Shown: positions 1 through 5,941, numbered from the stretch's first letter. The stretch: DNA of 6,855 bases from Actinomycetota bacterium (GCA_004366195.1 SIRV01000310.1:1-6855); one strand, 5' to 3'. Notes: generated by a model not told the origin, from the letters alone. Numbers and translations: made by a program.

Positions 1-633
1 GACGAGCACGGCGAGCTCCGCCGGGGCGTCTTCTCGGTCAAGGGGGCGCCGGACCGCTCCAAGACCATCCAGGAGGTGGCGCTCGCCGCGTACACGAACT
101 TCCCCGACGGCATGGAGCCGGGCCTGGAGGCCGTGTACTACTACGACCCGCCGAACCTCACCTTCCCCTTCGGCACCTACGCCGTGGCCGTCGAGGTGGA
201 CGAGGAGACCGGCGAGTGGAAGGTGCGCCGGGTGGTCGCCGTCGACGACTGCGGCGTGCGGATCAACCCGATGATCGTCGAGGGCCAGATCCACGGCGGG
301 CTCACCGAGGGCTTCGGGATCGCCGCGATGGAGCTCATCACCTTCGACGAGGACGGCAACTGCATCGGCGCCAACTTCGCCGACTACCTGCTGCCGACGG
401 CGTGGGAGACGCCCCACTTCGAGCTGTACGAGACGGTCACGCCGAGCCCCCACCACCCGATCGGGGCCAAGGGCGTCGGCGAGTCGGCGACGGTCGGCTC
501 GCCGGCCGCCTACGTGAACGCCGTCATCGACGCGCTGCGGCCCCTCGGGGTGACGAACATCGACATGCCGCTCACCCCGGCCCGGGTCTGGGAGGCGATC
601 CAGGCGGCGAAGGCGCGCGCGGGGGGCTCGTGA
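1..633 (+). CDS. coxL: Aerobic CO dehydrogenase large subunit, C-terminal part (5' end outside window)
   Basis: This is the last 210 codons of a molybdopterin-binding subunit of the xanthine dehydrogenase / CO dehydrogenase family. In CO dehydrogenase this subunit holds the Mo-Cu site that oxidises CO to CO2. The frame is open from base 1, so the ATG at 115 and the GTG at 76 are internal. Visible family motifs are PFGTYAVAVEVD (about residues 56-67 of the fragment), VAVDDCGVRINPMIVEGQ, GAKGVGES with the catalytic glutamate at fragment residue 161 (codon 481), and the end motif GVTNIDMPLTPARVW. The VDDCG and INPMIVEGQ motifs are typical of CoxL. The following XdhC-type gene and coxG support a cox operon. 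The active-site loop that separates form I (AYxCSFR) from form II lies upstream of the window, so CO as substrate is inferred from context. Its TGA overlaps the GTG of the next gene. Confidence 0.9.
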   Translation, partial: DEHGELRRGVFSVKGAPDRSKTIQEVALAAYTNFPDGMEPGLEAVYYYDPPNLTFPFGTYAVAVEVDEETGEWKVRRVVAVDDCGVRINPMIVEGQIHGGLTEGFGIAAMELITFDEDGNCIGANFADYLLPTAWETPHFELYETVTPSPHHPIGAKGVGESATVGSPAAYVNAVIDALRPLGVTNIDMPLTPARVWEAIQAAKARAGGS

Positions 634-1607
634 GGGGCGAGATCCTCGAGCTCGCCGCGCGGCTCGCGTCCGAGGGGACGCCGTTCGTCCTCGCCACCGT
701 GGTCTGGAGCCGGGCGCCCTCCTCGGGCAAGCCGGGCGCGACCGCCCTCGTGACCGCCGACGGCACGCTCCGGGGCTGGCTCGGCGGCGCCTGCGCCGAG
801 CCGGTCGTGCTCCGCGAGGCGCTCCGTGCGCTCGAGGAGGGCAGCCCGCGGCTGCTGCTGCTCGGCACGCCGGACGACCTCGTCGGGGAACGGCGCGAGG
901 GGGTGGTGGCCATCCCCATCGCGTGCCAGAGTGAGGGGGCCCTGGAGGTCTACGTGGAGCCCGTCCTCCCCTCACCGCACCTGGTGGTGATCGGACGTTC
1001 GCCCGCCGTCGACGCCCTCGCCCGGATGGCGCTCGCCCTCGGATGGCGCCCGACGGTCGTCGACGACCGCGGCGATCCCGGCCTCCACCCCGAGGGCCTG
1101 GACGTGCGGACCTCGCTCGAGGAGGGGCTCGCGGGGATCGGCCCCGGCTCCATGGTCGTCGTCGCCACCCAGGGCCACTACGACGAGGACGCCCTGCAGC
1201 GCGTGCTGCGCACCGACGCCGCCTACGTGGGGCTCGTGGCCTCTCGGCGGCGCGCCGAGAGCGTCCTCGGCTACCTGCGGGACCGCGGCGTGTCGGAGGA
1301 AGACCTCGCACGGGTCCGGGCGCCCGCCGGGCTCGACCTCGGGCGCCTGCCGAACCGGGAGATCGCCGTCGCGATCCTCGCCGAGCTCGTGCGGCTGCGG
1401 GCCGAGGGGGTCGTCCCGGCCGGCGGCGCAGGCGCCGCGCCCGCGTCCCACGAGGAGGTGGACCCCGTCTGCGGCATGATGGTGGAGGTCGCCACGGCCA
1501 GGCACCGCGCGACCCACGAGGGCCGGACCTACTATTTCTGCAACCCGCGCTGTCGGGAGCGCTTCGTGGCCGACCCGGCGGCGTTCCTCCATCCGACCAC
1601 ATCCTGA
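630..1607 (+). CDS. XdhC/CoxI-family molybdoenzyme maturation protein with C-terminal YHS domain
   Basis: A 325-residue protein starting at GTG 630, which overlaps the coxL stop (GTGA) and implies translational coupling. The homology begins right at this start. The N-terminal XdhC/CoxI domain (about 1-75) has GWLGGACAEP with C55 in the family's conserved glycine/cysteine position. A Rossmann-like XdhC C-terminal domain follows (about 117-255), with VVIGRS, VVVATQGHYDEDAL, YVGLVASRRR and APAGLDLG. XdhC proteins help insert the sulfurated molybdenum cofactor into xanthine dehydrogenase-type enzymes; CoxI/CoxF relatives mature CO dehydrogenase. After an Ala/Gly-rich linker, residues about 279-321 form a YHS domain: DPVCGM with C281, then YYFCNPRC with C304 and C308, and a final RFVADPAAFL. 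YHS domains are small metal-binding modules found in copper ATPases and related proteins. The fusion suggests a metal-handling role during cofactor assembly, which is inference. Confidence 0.88.
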   Translation: MRGEILELAARLASEGTPFVLATVVWSRAPSSGKPGATALVTADGTLRGWLGGACAEPVVLREALRALEEGSPRLLLLGTPDDLVGERREGVVAIPIACQSEGALEVYVEPVLPSPHLVVIGRSPAVDALARMALALGWRPTVVDDRGDPGLHPEGLDVRTSLEEGLAGIGPGSMVVVATQGHYDEDALQRVLRTDAAYVGLVASRRRAESVLGYLRDRGVSEEDLARVRAPAGLDLGRLPNREIAVAILAELVRLRAEGVVPAGGAGAAPASHEEVDPVCGMMVEVATARHRATHEGRTYYFCNPRCRERFVADPAAFLHPTTS

Positions 1608-1623
1608 GAGGCAAGGAGCGCCC

Positions 1624-2262
1624 GTGCTGATCGAGAACGAGTTCACCGTCACGGCCCCCACCGGGTTCCTCTGGGACTACCTCCTCGACGTGGAGCGCAT
1701 CGCGCCCTGCATGCCGGGGGCCGAGCTCACCGAGGTCGTCGACGAGCGCACCTGGAAGGGGAGGCTGAACGCGAAGTTCGGCCCGGTCACCATGTCCTTC
1801 GCGGGGACCGTGGTGATGGAGTCGCGGGACGACGCCGCCCACCGCGTCGTCCTCAAGGCCCGGGGGATGGAGCAGAAGGGCAAGGGCGCCGCGGAGGCCA
1901 CCGTGACGTCCTGGCTCGAGCCGGGGCCAGGCGACGGCGAGACCACCGTGAAGATGCAGGCCGAGATCGTGCTCACGGGGACCGCCGCCCAGCTCTCGCG
2001 CGGGCTCCTGCCGGAGATCTCGAAGAAGCTCACCCAGCAGTTCGCCGACTGCCTCCAGCAGCAGATGCAGGCGGAGCGGGCCGTCGCGGCCGCACCAGCA
2101 TCCGCGGAGGAGGGTGTGACGCCGGCGCCCGCGCCGGAGGCGGCCCCGACCCCGGCGCCGGTTCCCGCGGCGAAGCCGGTGAGCGGCATCCGCCTCGGCC
2201 TGTCGGCGATCTGGGCCCTGATCCGACGCGCCCTCCGCAGGCTCTTCGGCCGGTCGGGGTGA
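1624..2262 (+). CDS. coxG: CoxG, SRPBCC-fold CO dehydrogenase accessory protein with membrane tail
   Basis: A 212-residue protein starting at GTG 1624, with AAGGAG at 1613-1618 five bases upstream. The N-terminus (NEFTVTAP, then LLDVERIAPCMPGAEL) is the typical start of CoxG, followed by GRLNAKFGPVTMSFAG and a C-terminal helix ending near residue 148. The fold is a START/SRPBCC ligand-binding pocket. Residues about 152-187 are an Ala/Pro-rich flexible linker. Residues 188-209 (GIRLGLSAIWALIRRALRRL) form a hydrophobic and basic, amphipathic tail suited to membrane binding. CoxG proteins are required for CO oxidation and are reported to link the dehydrogenase to the membrane and its quinones. 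The gene lies 16 bases after the XdhC-YHS gene and is the last cox gene seen here. The next gene starts 93 bases later with its own apparent control region. Confidence 0.9.
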   Translation: MLIENEFTVTAPTGFLWDYLLDVERIAPCMPGAELTEVVDERTWKGRLNAKFGPVTMSFAGTVVMESRDDAAHRVVLKARGMEQKGKGAAEATVTSWLEPGPGDGETTVKMQAEIVLTGTAAQLSRGLLPEISKKLTQQFADCLQQQMQAERAVAAAPASAEEGVTPAPAPEAAPTPAPVPAAKPVSGIRLGLSAIWALIRRALRRLFGRSG

Positions 2263-2294
2263 CACGAGGAGCGCGTCGGGACGGACCCCACCGT

Positions 2295-2334
2295 TCACAG
2301 CGGGCTCCCAGGGAACCCGCAGGACGCTCTGAGC
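2295..2334 (+). promoter_or_regulatory. Four 7-base direct repeats with 11-base period: probable response-regulator operator
   Basis: Four heptamers start exactly 11 bases apart: TCACAGC (2295), TCCCAGG (2306), CCGCAGG (2317) and TCTGAGC (2328). The shared core is TCnCAG. Direct repeats of about 7 bases at one helical turn are the classic binding pattern of OmpR/PhoB-family regulators, and TCACAGC is the half-site known for mycobacterial PhoP. The array lies between coxG and an OmpR-family regulator gene, outside any coding sequence. The last copy begins 16 bases before a possible -10 element. Binding by the adjacent regulator is inferred. Copies 2 to 4 are imperfect. Confidence 0.55.
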
Positions 2335-2349
2335 TCCCGCCGATACGGT
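2321..2349 (+). promoter_or_regulatory. Candidate promoter of the response regulator gene, possibly leaderless
   Basis: TACGGT at 2344-2349 fits the actinobacterial -10 pattern TAnnnT. It ends 6 bases before the ATG at 2356, a spacing seen in leaderless actinobacterial transcripts. No Shine-Dalgarno sequence is evident between it and the ATG, which agrees with leaderless translation. A weak -35-like AGGACG (2321-2326) sits 17 bases upstream and overlaps the repeat array, so activation or autorepression by a bound regulator is plausible. Confidence 0.4.
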
Positions 2350-2355
2350 GGGGTC

Positions 2356-3072
2356 ATGGGCGCGGAAGGGCCCCCGCCGGAGACGCCCTCGTCCCGGATC
2401 CTCGTGGTCGACGACGAGGCGAGCATCACCGACCTCGTCGCCACCGTCCTGCGCTACGAGGGGTTCGAGGTGCGCACGGCCGACACCGGACGGCGGGCCC
2501 TCGAGGCGGTCGCCGCGTTCCGGCCGCACCTCGTGATCCTCGACATCATGCTGCCCGACCTGGACGGGTTCGAGGTCCAGCGGCGCCTGGCCGAGGCGGG
2601 CGAGCGCGTGCCGATCCTCTTCCTCACCGCCAGGGACGCGACCGAGGACAAGGTCCGGGGACTCACCGCGGGGGCCGACGACTACGTCACGAAGCCCTTC
2701 AGCCTGGAGGAGCTCGTCGCTCGGGTGCGAGCCGTCCTGCGGCGCACCGGTCGCGCCGCGCCGGGCTCGAGCCGCCTGCGCTTCGCCGACCTGGAGCTCG
2801 ACGAGGAAACCCACGAGGTCTGGCGGGGCGAGCGCCCGATCGAACTCTCGCCCACGGAGTTCAACCTGCTGCGGTACCTGATGCTGAACGCGCGGAAGGT
2901 GGTCTCCAAGGCCCAGATCCTCGACCACGTCTGGCGCTACGACTTCGGCGGCGACGCAGGCGTGGTCGAGACCTACATCTCGTACCTGCGCCGCAAGATC
3001 GACGTGGAGGAGCCGAAGCTGATCCACACCATCCGCGGCGTCGGCTACTCGCTGCGCCTGCCGAGGGGCTGA
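2356..3072 (+). CDS. OmpR/PhoB-family response regulator (MprA-like)
   Basis: A 238-residue DNA-binding response regulator. The receiver domain (about 14-125) begins with ILVVDDE and has the acidic pair D19/D20, phosphoacceptor D63 in LVILDIMLPD, T91 in FLTARD and K113 in VTKPFS, so every catalytic position is present. A winged-helix Trans_reg_C domain (about 143-236) follows, with ELSPTEFNLLRYLM, the recognition-helix region VVETYISYLRRKID and the end motif IHTIRGVGYSLR. The kinase gene starts 3 bases after the stop, so the two are co-translated partners. The context (kinase, small membrane protein, HtrA-like protease) resembles mycobacterial mprAB-pepD, which responds to envelope stress. 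The specific stimulus here is unknown. The ATG at 2356 puts the receiver domain at the usual distance from the N-terminus. A GTG at 2350 lies in another frame. Confidence 0.93.
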   Translation: MGAEGPPPETPSSRILVVDDEASITDLVATVLRYEGFEVRTADTGRRALEAVAAFRPHLVILDIMLPDLDGFEVQRRLAEAGERVPILFLTARDATEDKVRGLTAGADDYVTKPFSLEELVARVRAVLRRTGRAAPGSSRLRFADLELDEETHEVWRGERPIELSPTEFNLLRYLMLNARKVVSKAQILDHVWRYDFGGDAGVVETYISYLRRKIDVEEPKLIHTIRGVGYSLRLPRG

Positions 3073-3075
3073 GCC

Positions 3076-4554
3076 GTGTCGCTCCGCGCCCGGCTCCTGC
3101 TCGTCGTGGTGGGGCTCGCCGGCGTGGGCCTGGTCGCCGCCGACGTCGCCACCTACCGCCTCCTGCGCTCGACCCTGCTCCAGCGGGTGGACCAGCAGCT
3201 CATCGCGGCCACCCGCCAGGCGGTTCGGGTGTTCAGCGCGGGACCCTTCCGAGGGCCCTTCCACGAGCAGGCCGAGGCGTTGTTCCCCGCGGGGACCTAC
3301 GCGGCCGTGCTCGATCCCTCCGGCCGCCTCGTGGCGCAGGAGATCTTCGGCTTCGGCCAGGAGGCACCGCCGCCCCCCGTGGTCCCGCCCGACCTTCCCG
3401 GCCAGACGGGGACCGTCGACGTCGTCCGGACCTTCACGACGGCCGATGCCGGCGGCGACACGCCCTACCGGGGTCGCGCGTACGCCCTGCGCGCCGGCGG
3501 GACGCTGCTCGTCGCGATCCCCCTCACCGACGTGGTCGTCACGCTCCGGCGGCTCGTCGCGATCGAGCTCGTCGTCACGGCCGCCGTCCTCCTCGCGCTC
3601 GGGCTCCTCGCGTGGTGGGCCGTGCGGCTGGGTCTCCGACCGCTGGAGCGGATGGCGGCCGCGGCGGGGGCCATCGCCGCCGGCGACCTCTCCCGTCGGG
3701 TCGACCCCGCCGATCCCCGCACCGAGGTCGGCCGACTGGGCCTCGCGCTGAACGCGATGCTCGCGCGCATCGAGGAGGCCTTCGCCGAGCGTCGGACCTC
3801 CGAGGAGCGGCTGCGCCGGTTCGTCGCCGACGCCTCCCACGAGCTGCGGACGCCCCTCACCTCCGTCCAGGGCTACGCCGAGCTGTTCCGCCGGGGCGCC
3901 GCCGACGACCCGGAGGCACTCGCGACGGCGATGCGCCGGATCGAGGAGGAGAGCGCCCGCATGGCCGAGCTGGTGGACGAGCTCTCGCTCCTCGCCCGGC
4001 TCGATCAGGGGCGACCCCTGGAGCGCGAGCCGGTGGACCTCACGGAGCTCGCCGCCATCGCGGTGGACGCCGCCTCGGTCGCCCACCCCGACCACCCGAT
4101 CGACCTCGACGCCGCGACGGCCGTGCGCGTCCTCGGCGACCGGGCCCGGCTGCGCCAGGTGGCCGACAACCTCCTGTCCAACGCCTGCGTGCACACCCCG
4201 GCGGGGACCCCCGTCCACGTCCGGGTCGCCGTGGACGATGGGTTCGCCGAGCTCGTCGTGGAGGACGAGGGACCCGGCATCCCGCCCGAGCACGCTCCCC
4301 GGGTGTTCGAACGCTTCTACCGCGCCGAGCCCTCCCGCTCCCGCGAGCGCGGGGGCTCCGGCCTCGGCCTCGCCATCGTCGATGCGGTCGTCCGGGCGCA
4401 CGGGGGGCGCGCCACGCTCGAGCCCCGCCCCGGCGGGGGCGCTCGCTTCGTGGCCCGGATCCCCCTCGGTCCGGCGGAGGGCGGCGAGGACCGAGACTCC
4501 CATCCTCCTCCCGGGACCTCCTCAGCCGGCTCTCAGCTCTCCCCGCTTGACTGA
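3076..4554 (+). CDS. Two-transmembrane HAMP sensor histidine kinase (MprB-like)
   Basis: A 492-residue membrane kinase starting at GTG 3076, 3 bases after the regulator stop, with GAGGGG about 7 bases upstream. Transmembrane helix 1 (about 5-27) is followed by an extracytoplasmic sensor of about 130 residues with no motif I recognise, then helix 2 (about 160-183). A HAMP domain follows (about 184-237, including LRPLERM and AAGDLSRRV). The HisKA domain has phospho-accepting H255 in DASHELRTPL. The ATPase domain has the N box DNLLSNA (N365, N369), the G1 box DEGPGIP (from D397), ERFYRAE, and the G2 box GGSGLGLAI (from G426). It should phosphorylate the adjacent regulator. The last 30 or so residues are a low-complexity Gly/Ser/Pro tail beyond the catalytic core. 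The DNA encoding this tail carries the second 11-base repeat array, so the tail may reflect DNA-level constraint. Confidence 0.93.
   Translation: MSLRARLLLVVVGLAGVGLVAADVATYRLLRSTLLQRVDQQLIAATRQAVRVFSAGPFRGPFHEQAEALFPAGTYAAVLDPSGRLVAQEIFGFGQEAPPPPVVPPDLPGQTGTVDVVRTFTTADAGGDTPYRGRAYALRAGGTLLVAIPLTDVVVTLRRLVAIELVVTAAVLLALGLLAWWAVRLGLRPLERMAAAAGAIAAGDLSRRVDPADPRTEVGRLGLALNAMLARIEEAFAERRTSEERLRRFVADASHELRTPLTSVQGYAELFRRGAADDPEALATAMRRIEEESARMAELVDELSLLARLDQGRPLEREPVDLTELAAIAVDAASVAHPDHPIDLDAATAVRVLGDRARLRQVADNLLSNACVHTPAGTPVHVRVAVDDGFAELVVEDEGPGIPPEHAPRVFERFYRAEPSRSRERGGSGLGLAIVDAVVRAHGGRATLEPRPGGGARFVARIPLGPAEGGEDRDSHPPPGTSSAGSQLSPLD
4509..4537 (+). promoter_or_regulatory. Second 11-base-period repeat array, before the membrane protein/protease pair
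   Basis: Three heptamers start 11 bases apart: TCCCGGG (4509), CCTCAGC (4520) and TCTCAGC (4531). The last two differ at one base and match TCACAGC of the upstream array at five and six of seven positions. They lie inside the 3' end of the kinase gene, in its non-conserved tail. A weak -10-like hexamer TTGACT (4547-4552) begins 16 bases after the start of the last copy, the same distance as at the regulator promoter. This would be a second operator and internal promoter for the genes from 4598 on. The -10 match is poor. Confidence 0.42.
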
Positions 4555-4558
4555 CGAT

Positions 4559-4579
4559 GGCGCCGGAGGGACCGGCGCC
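4559..4579 (+). repeat. Perfect 8-base inverted repeat (hairpin) between kinase and small membrane protein genes
   Basis: GGCGCCGG (4559-4566) pairs perfectly with CCGGCGCC (4572-4579) around the 5-base loop AGGGA. All eight pairs are G-C. It begins 5 bases after the kinase stop and ends 3 bases before the strong ribosome binding site of the next gene. No T-run follows, so a standard intrinsic terminator is unlikely. It may be an mRNA-stabilising or processing hairpin, or partial attenuation between the signalling genes and the downstream pair. Confidence 0.5.
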
Positions 4580-4582
4580 CCG

Positions 4583-4591
4583 AGGAGGTGA
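4583..4591 (+). promoter_or_regulatory. Very strong Shine-Dalgarno sequence for the SHOCT membrane protein
   Basis: AGGAGGTGA is a full 9-base complement to the usual 3' end of 16S rRNA and ends 6 bases before ATG 4598. It is the strongest ribosome binding site in the window. It fixes the start of the small gene and suggests that the gene is highly translated. Confidence 0.8.
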
Positions 4592-4597
4592 GCCGCG

Positions 4598-4942
4598 ATG
4601 TGGCTGTGGCAGCTCGGTCCGGGGTGGGGCGACCGCGTCGGCTGGCGGAGCGGCCCGTGGTGCCCCGATCCGCCCTGCGCCCTCGTCGATCGCCCGTGGT
4701 GGTGGGACGCCCTGGCCTGGGTCCTGCCGATCCTGCTCGTCGCGCTCCTGGCGCTCCTCGTGGCGTGGGTGGTCACGCGACTCGCGAGGCCGGCGCCGCC
4801 CGCTGCGACGTCGACGTCGGACGCCGCGCTCGAGCAGGCGCGGATCCGCTACGCGCGCGGCGAGATCGACCGTGAGACCTACCTCCGCCTCGCCGGAGAC
4901 CTCACGGGGCGGCCGCTCGTGGGAGGTGGGACCGGTGGCTGA
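4598..4942 (+). CDS. Small Trp-rich single-pass membrane protein with C-terminal SHOCT domain
   Basis: A 114-residue protein. Residues 1-37 are unusually rich in tryptophan (W2, W4, W10, W16, W21 and W34-W36) and hold two cysteines in CPDPPC (C22, C27). One transmembrane helix spans about 38-60. The arginines just after it (R61, R64) suggest the C-terminus is cytoplasmic and the Trp-rich N-terminus is outside. After a short Ala/Pro/Ser/Thr linker, residues 75-102 form a SHOCT motif, seen in RYARGEIDRETYLRLAGDL. SHOCT is a short C-terminal module of unknown exact function, common in small membrane proteins and suspected of oligomerisation. The last 8 bases overlap the start of the protease gene, so the two are probably co-translated. 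A partner or regulator role for the kinase or protease is inferred from position only. Confidence 0.85.
   Translation: MWLWQLGPGWGDRVGWRSGPWCPDPPCALVDRPWWWDALAWVLPILLVALLALLVAWVVTRLARPAPPAATSTSDAALEQARIRYARGEIDRETYLRLAGDLTGRPLVGGGTGG
4922..4926 (+). promoter_or_regulatory. Ribosome binding site fixing the protease start
   Basis: GGAGG lies 8 bases before GTG 4935, inside the end of the preceding gene. It supports GTG 4935 over the in-frame ATG at 4557, which would place over 120 codons across the whole small membrane protein gene in another frame. Confidence 0.6.
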
Positions 4943-5816
4943 CGCCCGCGACGTCACCCACCCGTACGGGATCCCGGAGCCGCCCGAACCCATCGGCGCC
5001 GGGTTCCGCACGCCGGCGCCGACCCCACGTCGGCGGCCGTGGGGGCGGCTCGTGCCCGCGCTCCTCGCGCTGTCCCTCGCGAGCACGGCGGCGGAGGGCG
5101 TCGCCATCGTCCATCTCGCCGGGAGACCGACCGCACCGAGCGGCGCCTCGCGCGCGACCGCGGTCGCCACGCTCGCACGGGAGGGCGAGGCCGACCTCTC
5201 GGGCGCGATCGAGCGGGCGATGCGCTCCGTCGTCGCGGTGAAGGTGGAGTCCACCCGCCCCGGGCTCTTCGGCGAGGTCCGGGTCGAGGGCCAGGGCTCG
5301 GGCGTCATCGTCCGCCGCGACCTCGTCGTGACGAACGCGCACGTGGTCGAGGGCGCCACCTCCGTGACGGTCGTCTTCGAGGGGGGCGCGAGCGCCCAAG
5401 CCACCGTGCTCGGCACGGATCCCGCCCACGACCTCGCCGTGCTCTCGGTCCCCACCGGCGGCCGGCCGGCGCTCGCGCTCGGCAGCTCGCTGGGGCTGCG
5501 GCTCGGACAGCCGGTCGCCGCCCTCGGCTACCCGCTCGGCCTCGGCCCCACGGCCACCGTCGGCGTCGTCTCCGGGCTGAACCGCACGGTCGACGTCTCC
5601 GGTCCGAGCGGGGTGGAGCACCTGGAGGGCCTGCTGCAGACCGACGCCGCGATCAACCCCGGCAACTCGGGCGGCCCTCTCATCGACGCTTCGGGCCGCC
5701 TCGTCGGGATCAACACCGCAGGGGCGAGCGCGGCGGCGGCCGAGAACATCGGCTTCGCCATCGCGATCGACGAGGCCCTCCCGGTCCTGCGGGGGCTCGC
5801 CGGCACCACGATGTGA
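4935..5816 (+). CDS. Membrane-anchored trypsin-like serine protease (S1C, HtrA/DegP-like) lacking PDZ
   Basis: A 293-residue protein starting at GTG 4935. A Pro/Arg-rich cytoplasmic segment (1-37) precedes one transmembrane helix (about 38-62), so the catalytic domain should lie outside the membrane. The trypsin-like domain (about 90-285) has the complete triad: H136 in VVTNAHVVEG, D166 in DPAHDLAVL and S245 in INPGNSGGPL. LQTDAAINPG and NIGFAIAIDEAL are also HtrA signatures. The protein ends soon after the protease domain and has no PDZ domain, unlike DegP or mycobacterial PepD. Such proteases degrade or process misfolded or specific exported proteins. The position after a regulator-kinase pair matches mprAB-pepD. 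The start overlaps the SHOCT gene by 8 bases. Self-processing or cleavage of the small neighbour or of the kinase sensor domain is possible but not shown. Confidence 0.92.
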   Translation: MADARDVTHPYGIPEPPEPIGAGFRTPAPTPRRRPWGRLVPALLALSLASTAAEGVAIVHLAGRPTAPSGASRATAVATLAREGEADLSGAIERAMRSVVAVKVESTRPGLFGEVRVEGQGSGVIVRRDLVVTNAHVVEGATSVTVVFEGGASAQATVLGTDPAHDLAVLSVPTGGRPALALGSSLGLRLGQPVAALGYPLGLGPTATVGVVSGLNRTVDVSGPSGVEHLEGLLQTDAAINPGNSGGPLIDASGRLVGINTAGASAAAAENIGFAIAIDEALPVLRGLAGTTM

Positions 5817-5821
5817 CGTAG

Positions 5822-5843
5822 GCTCTCGGGCACGGCCGGGAGC
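5822..5843 (+). terminator. Candidate terminator hairpin after the protease gene
   Basis: GCTCTCGG (5822-5829) pairs with CCGGGAGC (5836-5843), with one G-U pair, around a 6-base loop. It begins 5 bases after the protease stop. A second, weaker stem, CGAGG/CCTCG (5843-5847 and 5861-5865), follows directly. There is no T-run, so this would be a U-less actinobacterial-type terminator or an RNA 3'-end stabiliser. The convergent gene arrangement makes a terminator expected here. Confidence 0.4.
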
Positions 5844-5941
5844 GAGGTCTCCGGGCCGGGCCTCGACCCGCCGCACCGACGGCTGCCTCGGCGCGGCCGC
5901 GTCCGGCACGACGCGCTTCCGATCCGCGCTCCCCCGCCGCC

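Noticed and set aside
216..629. Extension of the XdhC-YHS protein upstream to ATG 216
   Set aside because: The extra sequence is an Arg-rich shadow of coxL; XdhC homology starts exactly at GTG 630, which overlaps the coxL stop.
2300..2320. GCGGG/CCCGC inverted repeat as a terminator for the cox operon
   Set aside because: Only 5 pairs with an 11-base loop and no T-run. It overlaps the phased direct repeats, which explain the region better.
2259..4550. 763-residue + strand open frame across regulator and kinase
   Set aside because: Its translation is Arg/Pro/Gly-rich with no motif, and it is overlaid by two genes with complete catalytic motifs. Long shadow frames are expected at this GC content.
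4557..4934. N-terminal extension of the protease from ATG 4557 (would give 419 residues)
   Set aside because: It spans the whole SHOCT protein gene in another frame, its residues are Arg/Ser/Gly-rich shadow sequence, and GTG 4935 has a ribosome binding site and a sensible membrane anchor just after it.
5866..5941. Search for a gene or signal between the protease hairpins and the GNAT fragment
   Set aside because: No start codon with a ribosome binding site, no protein motif and no clear structure was found.
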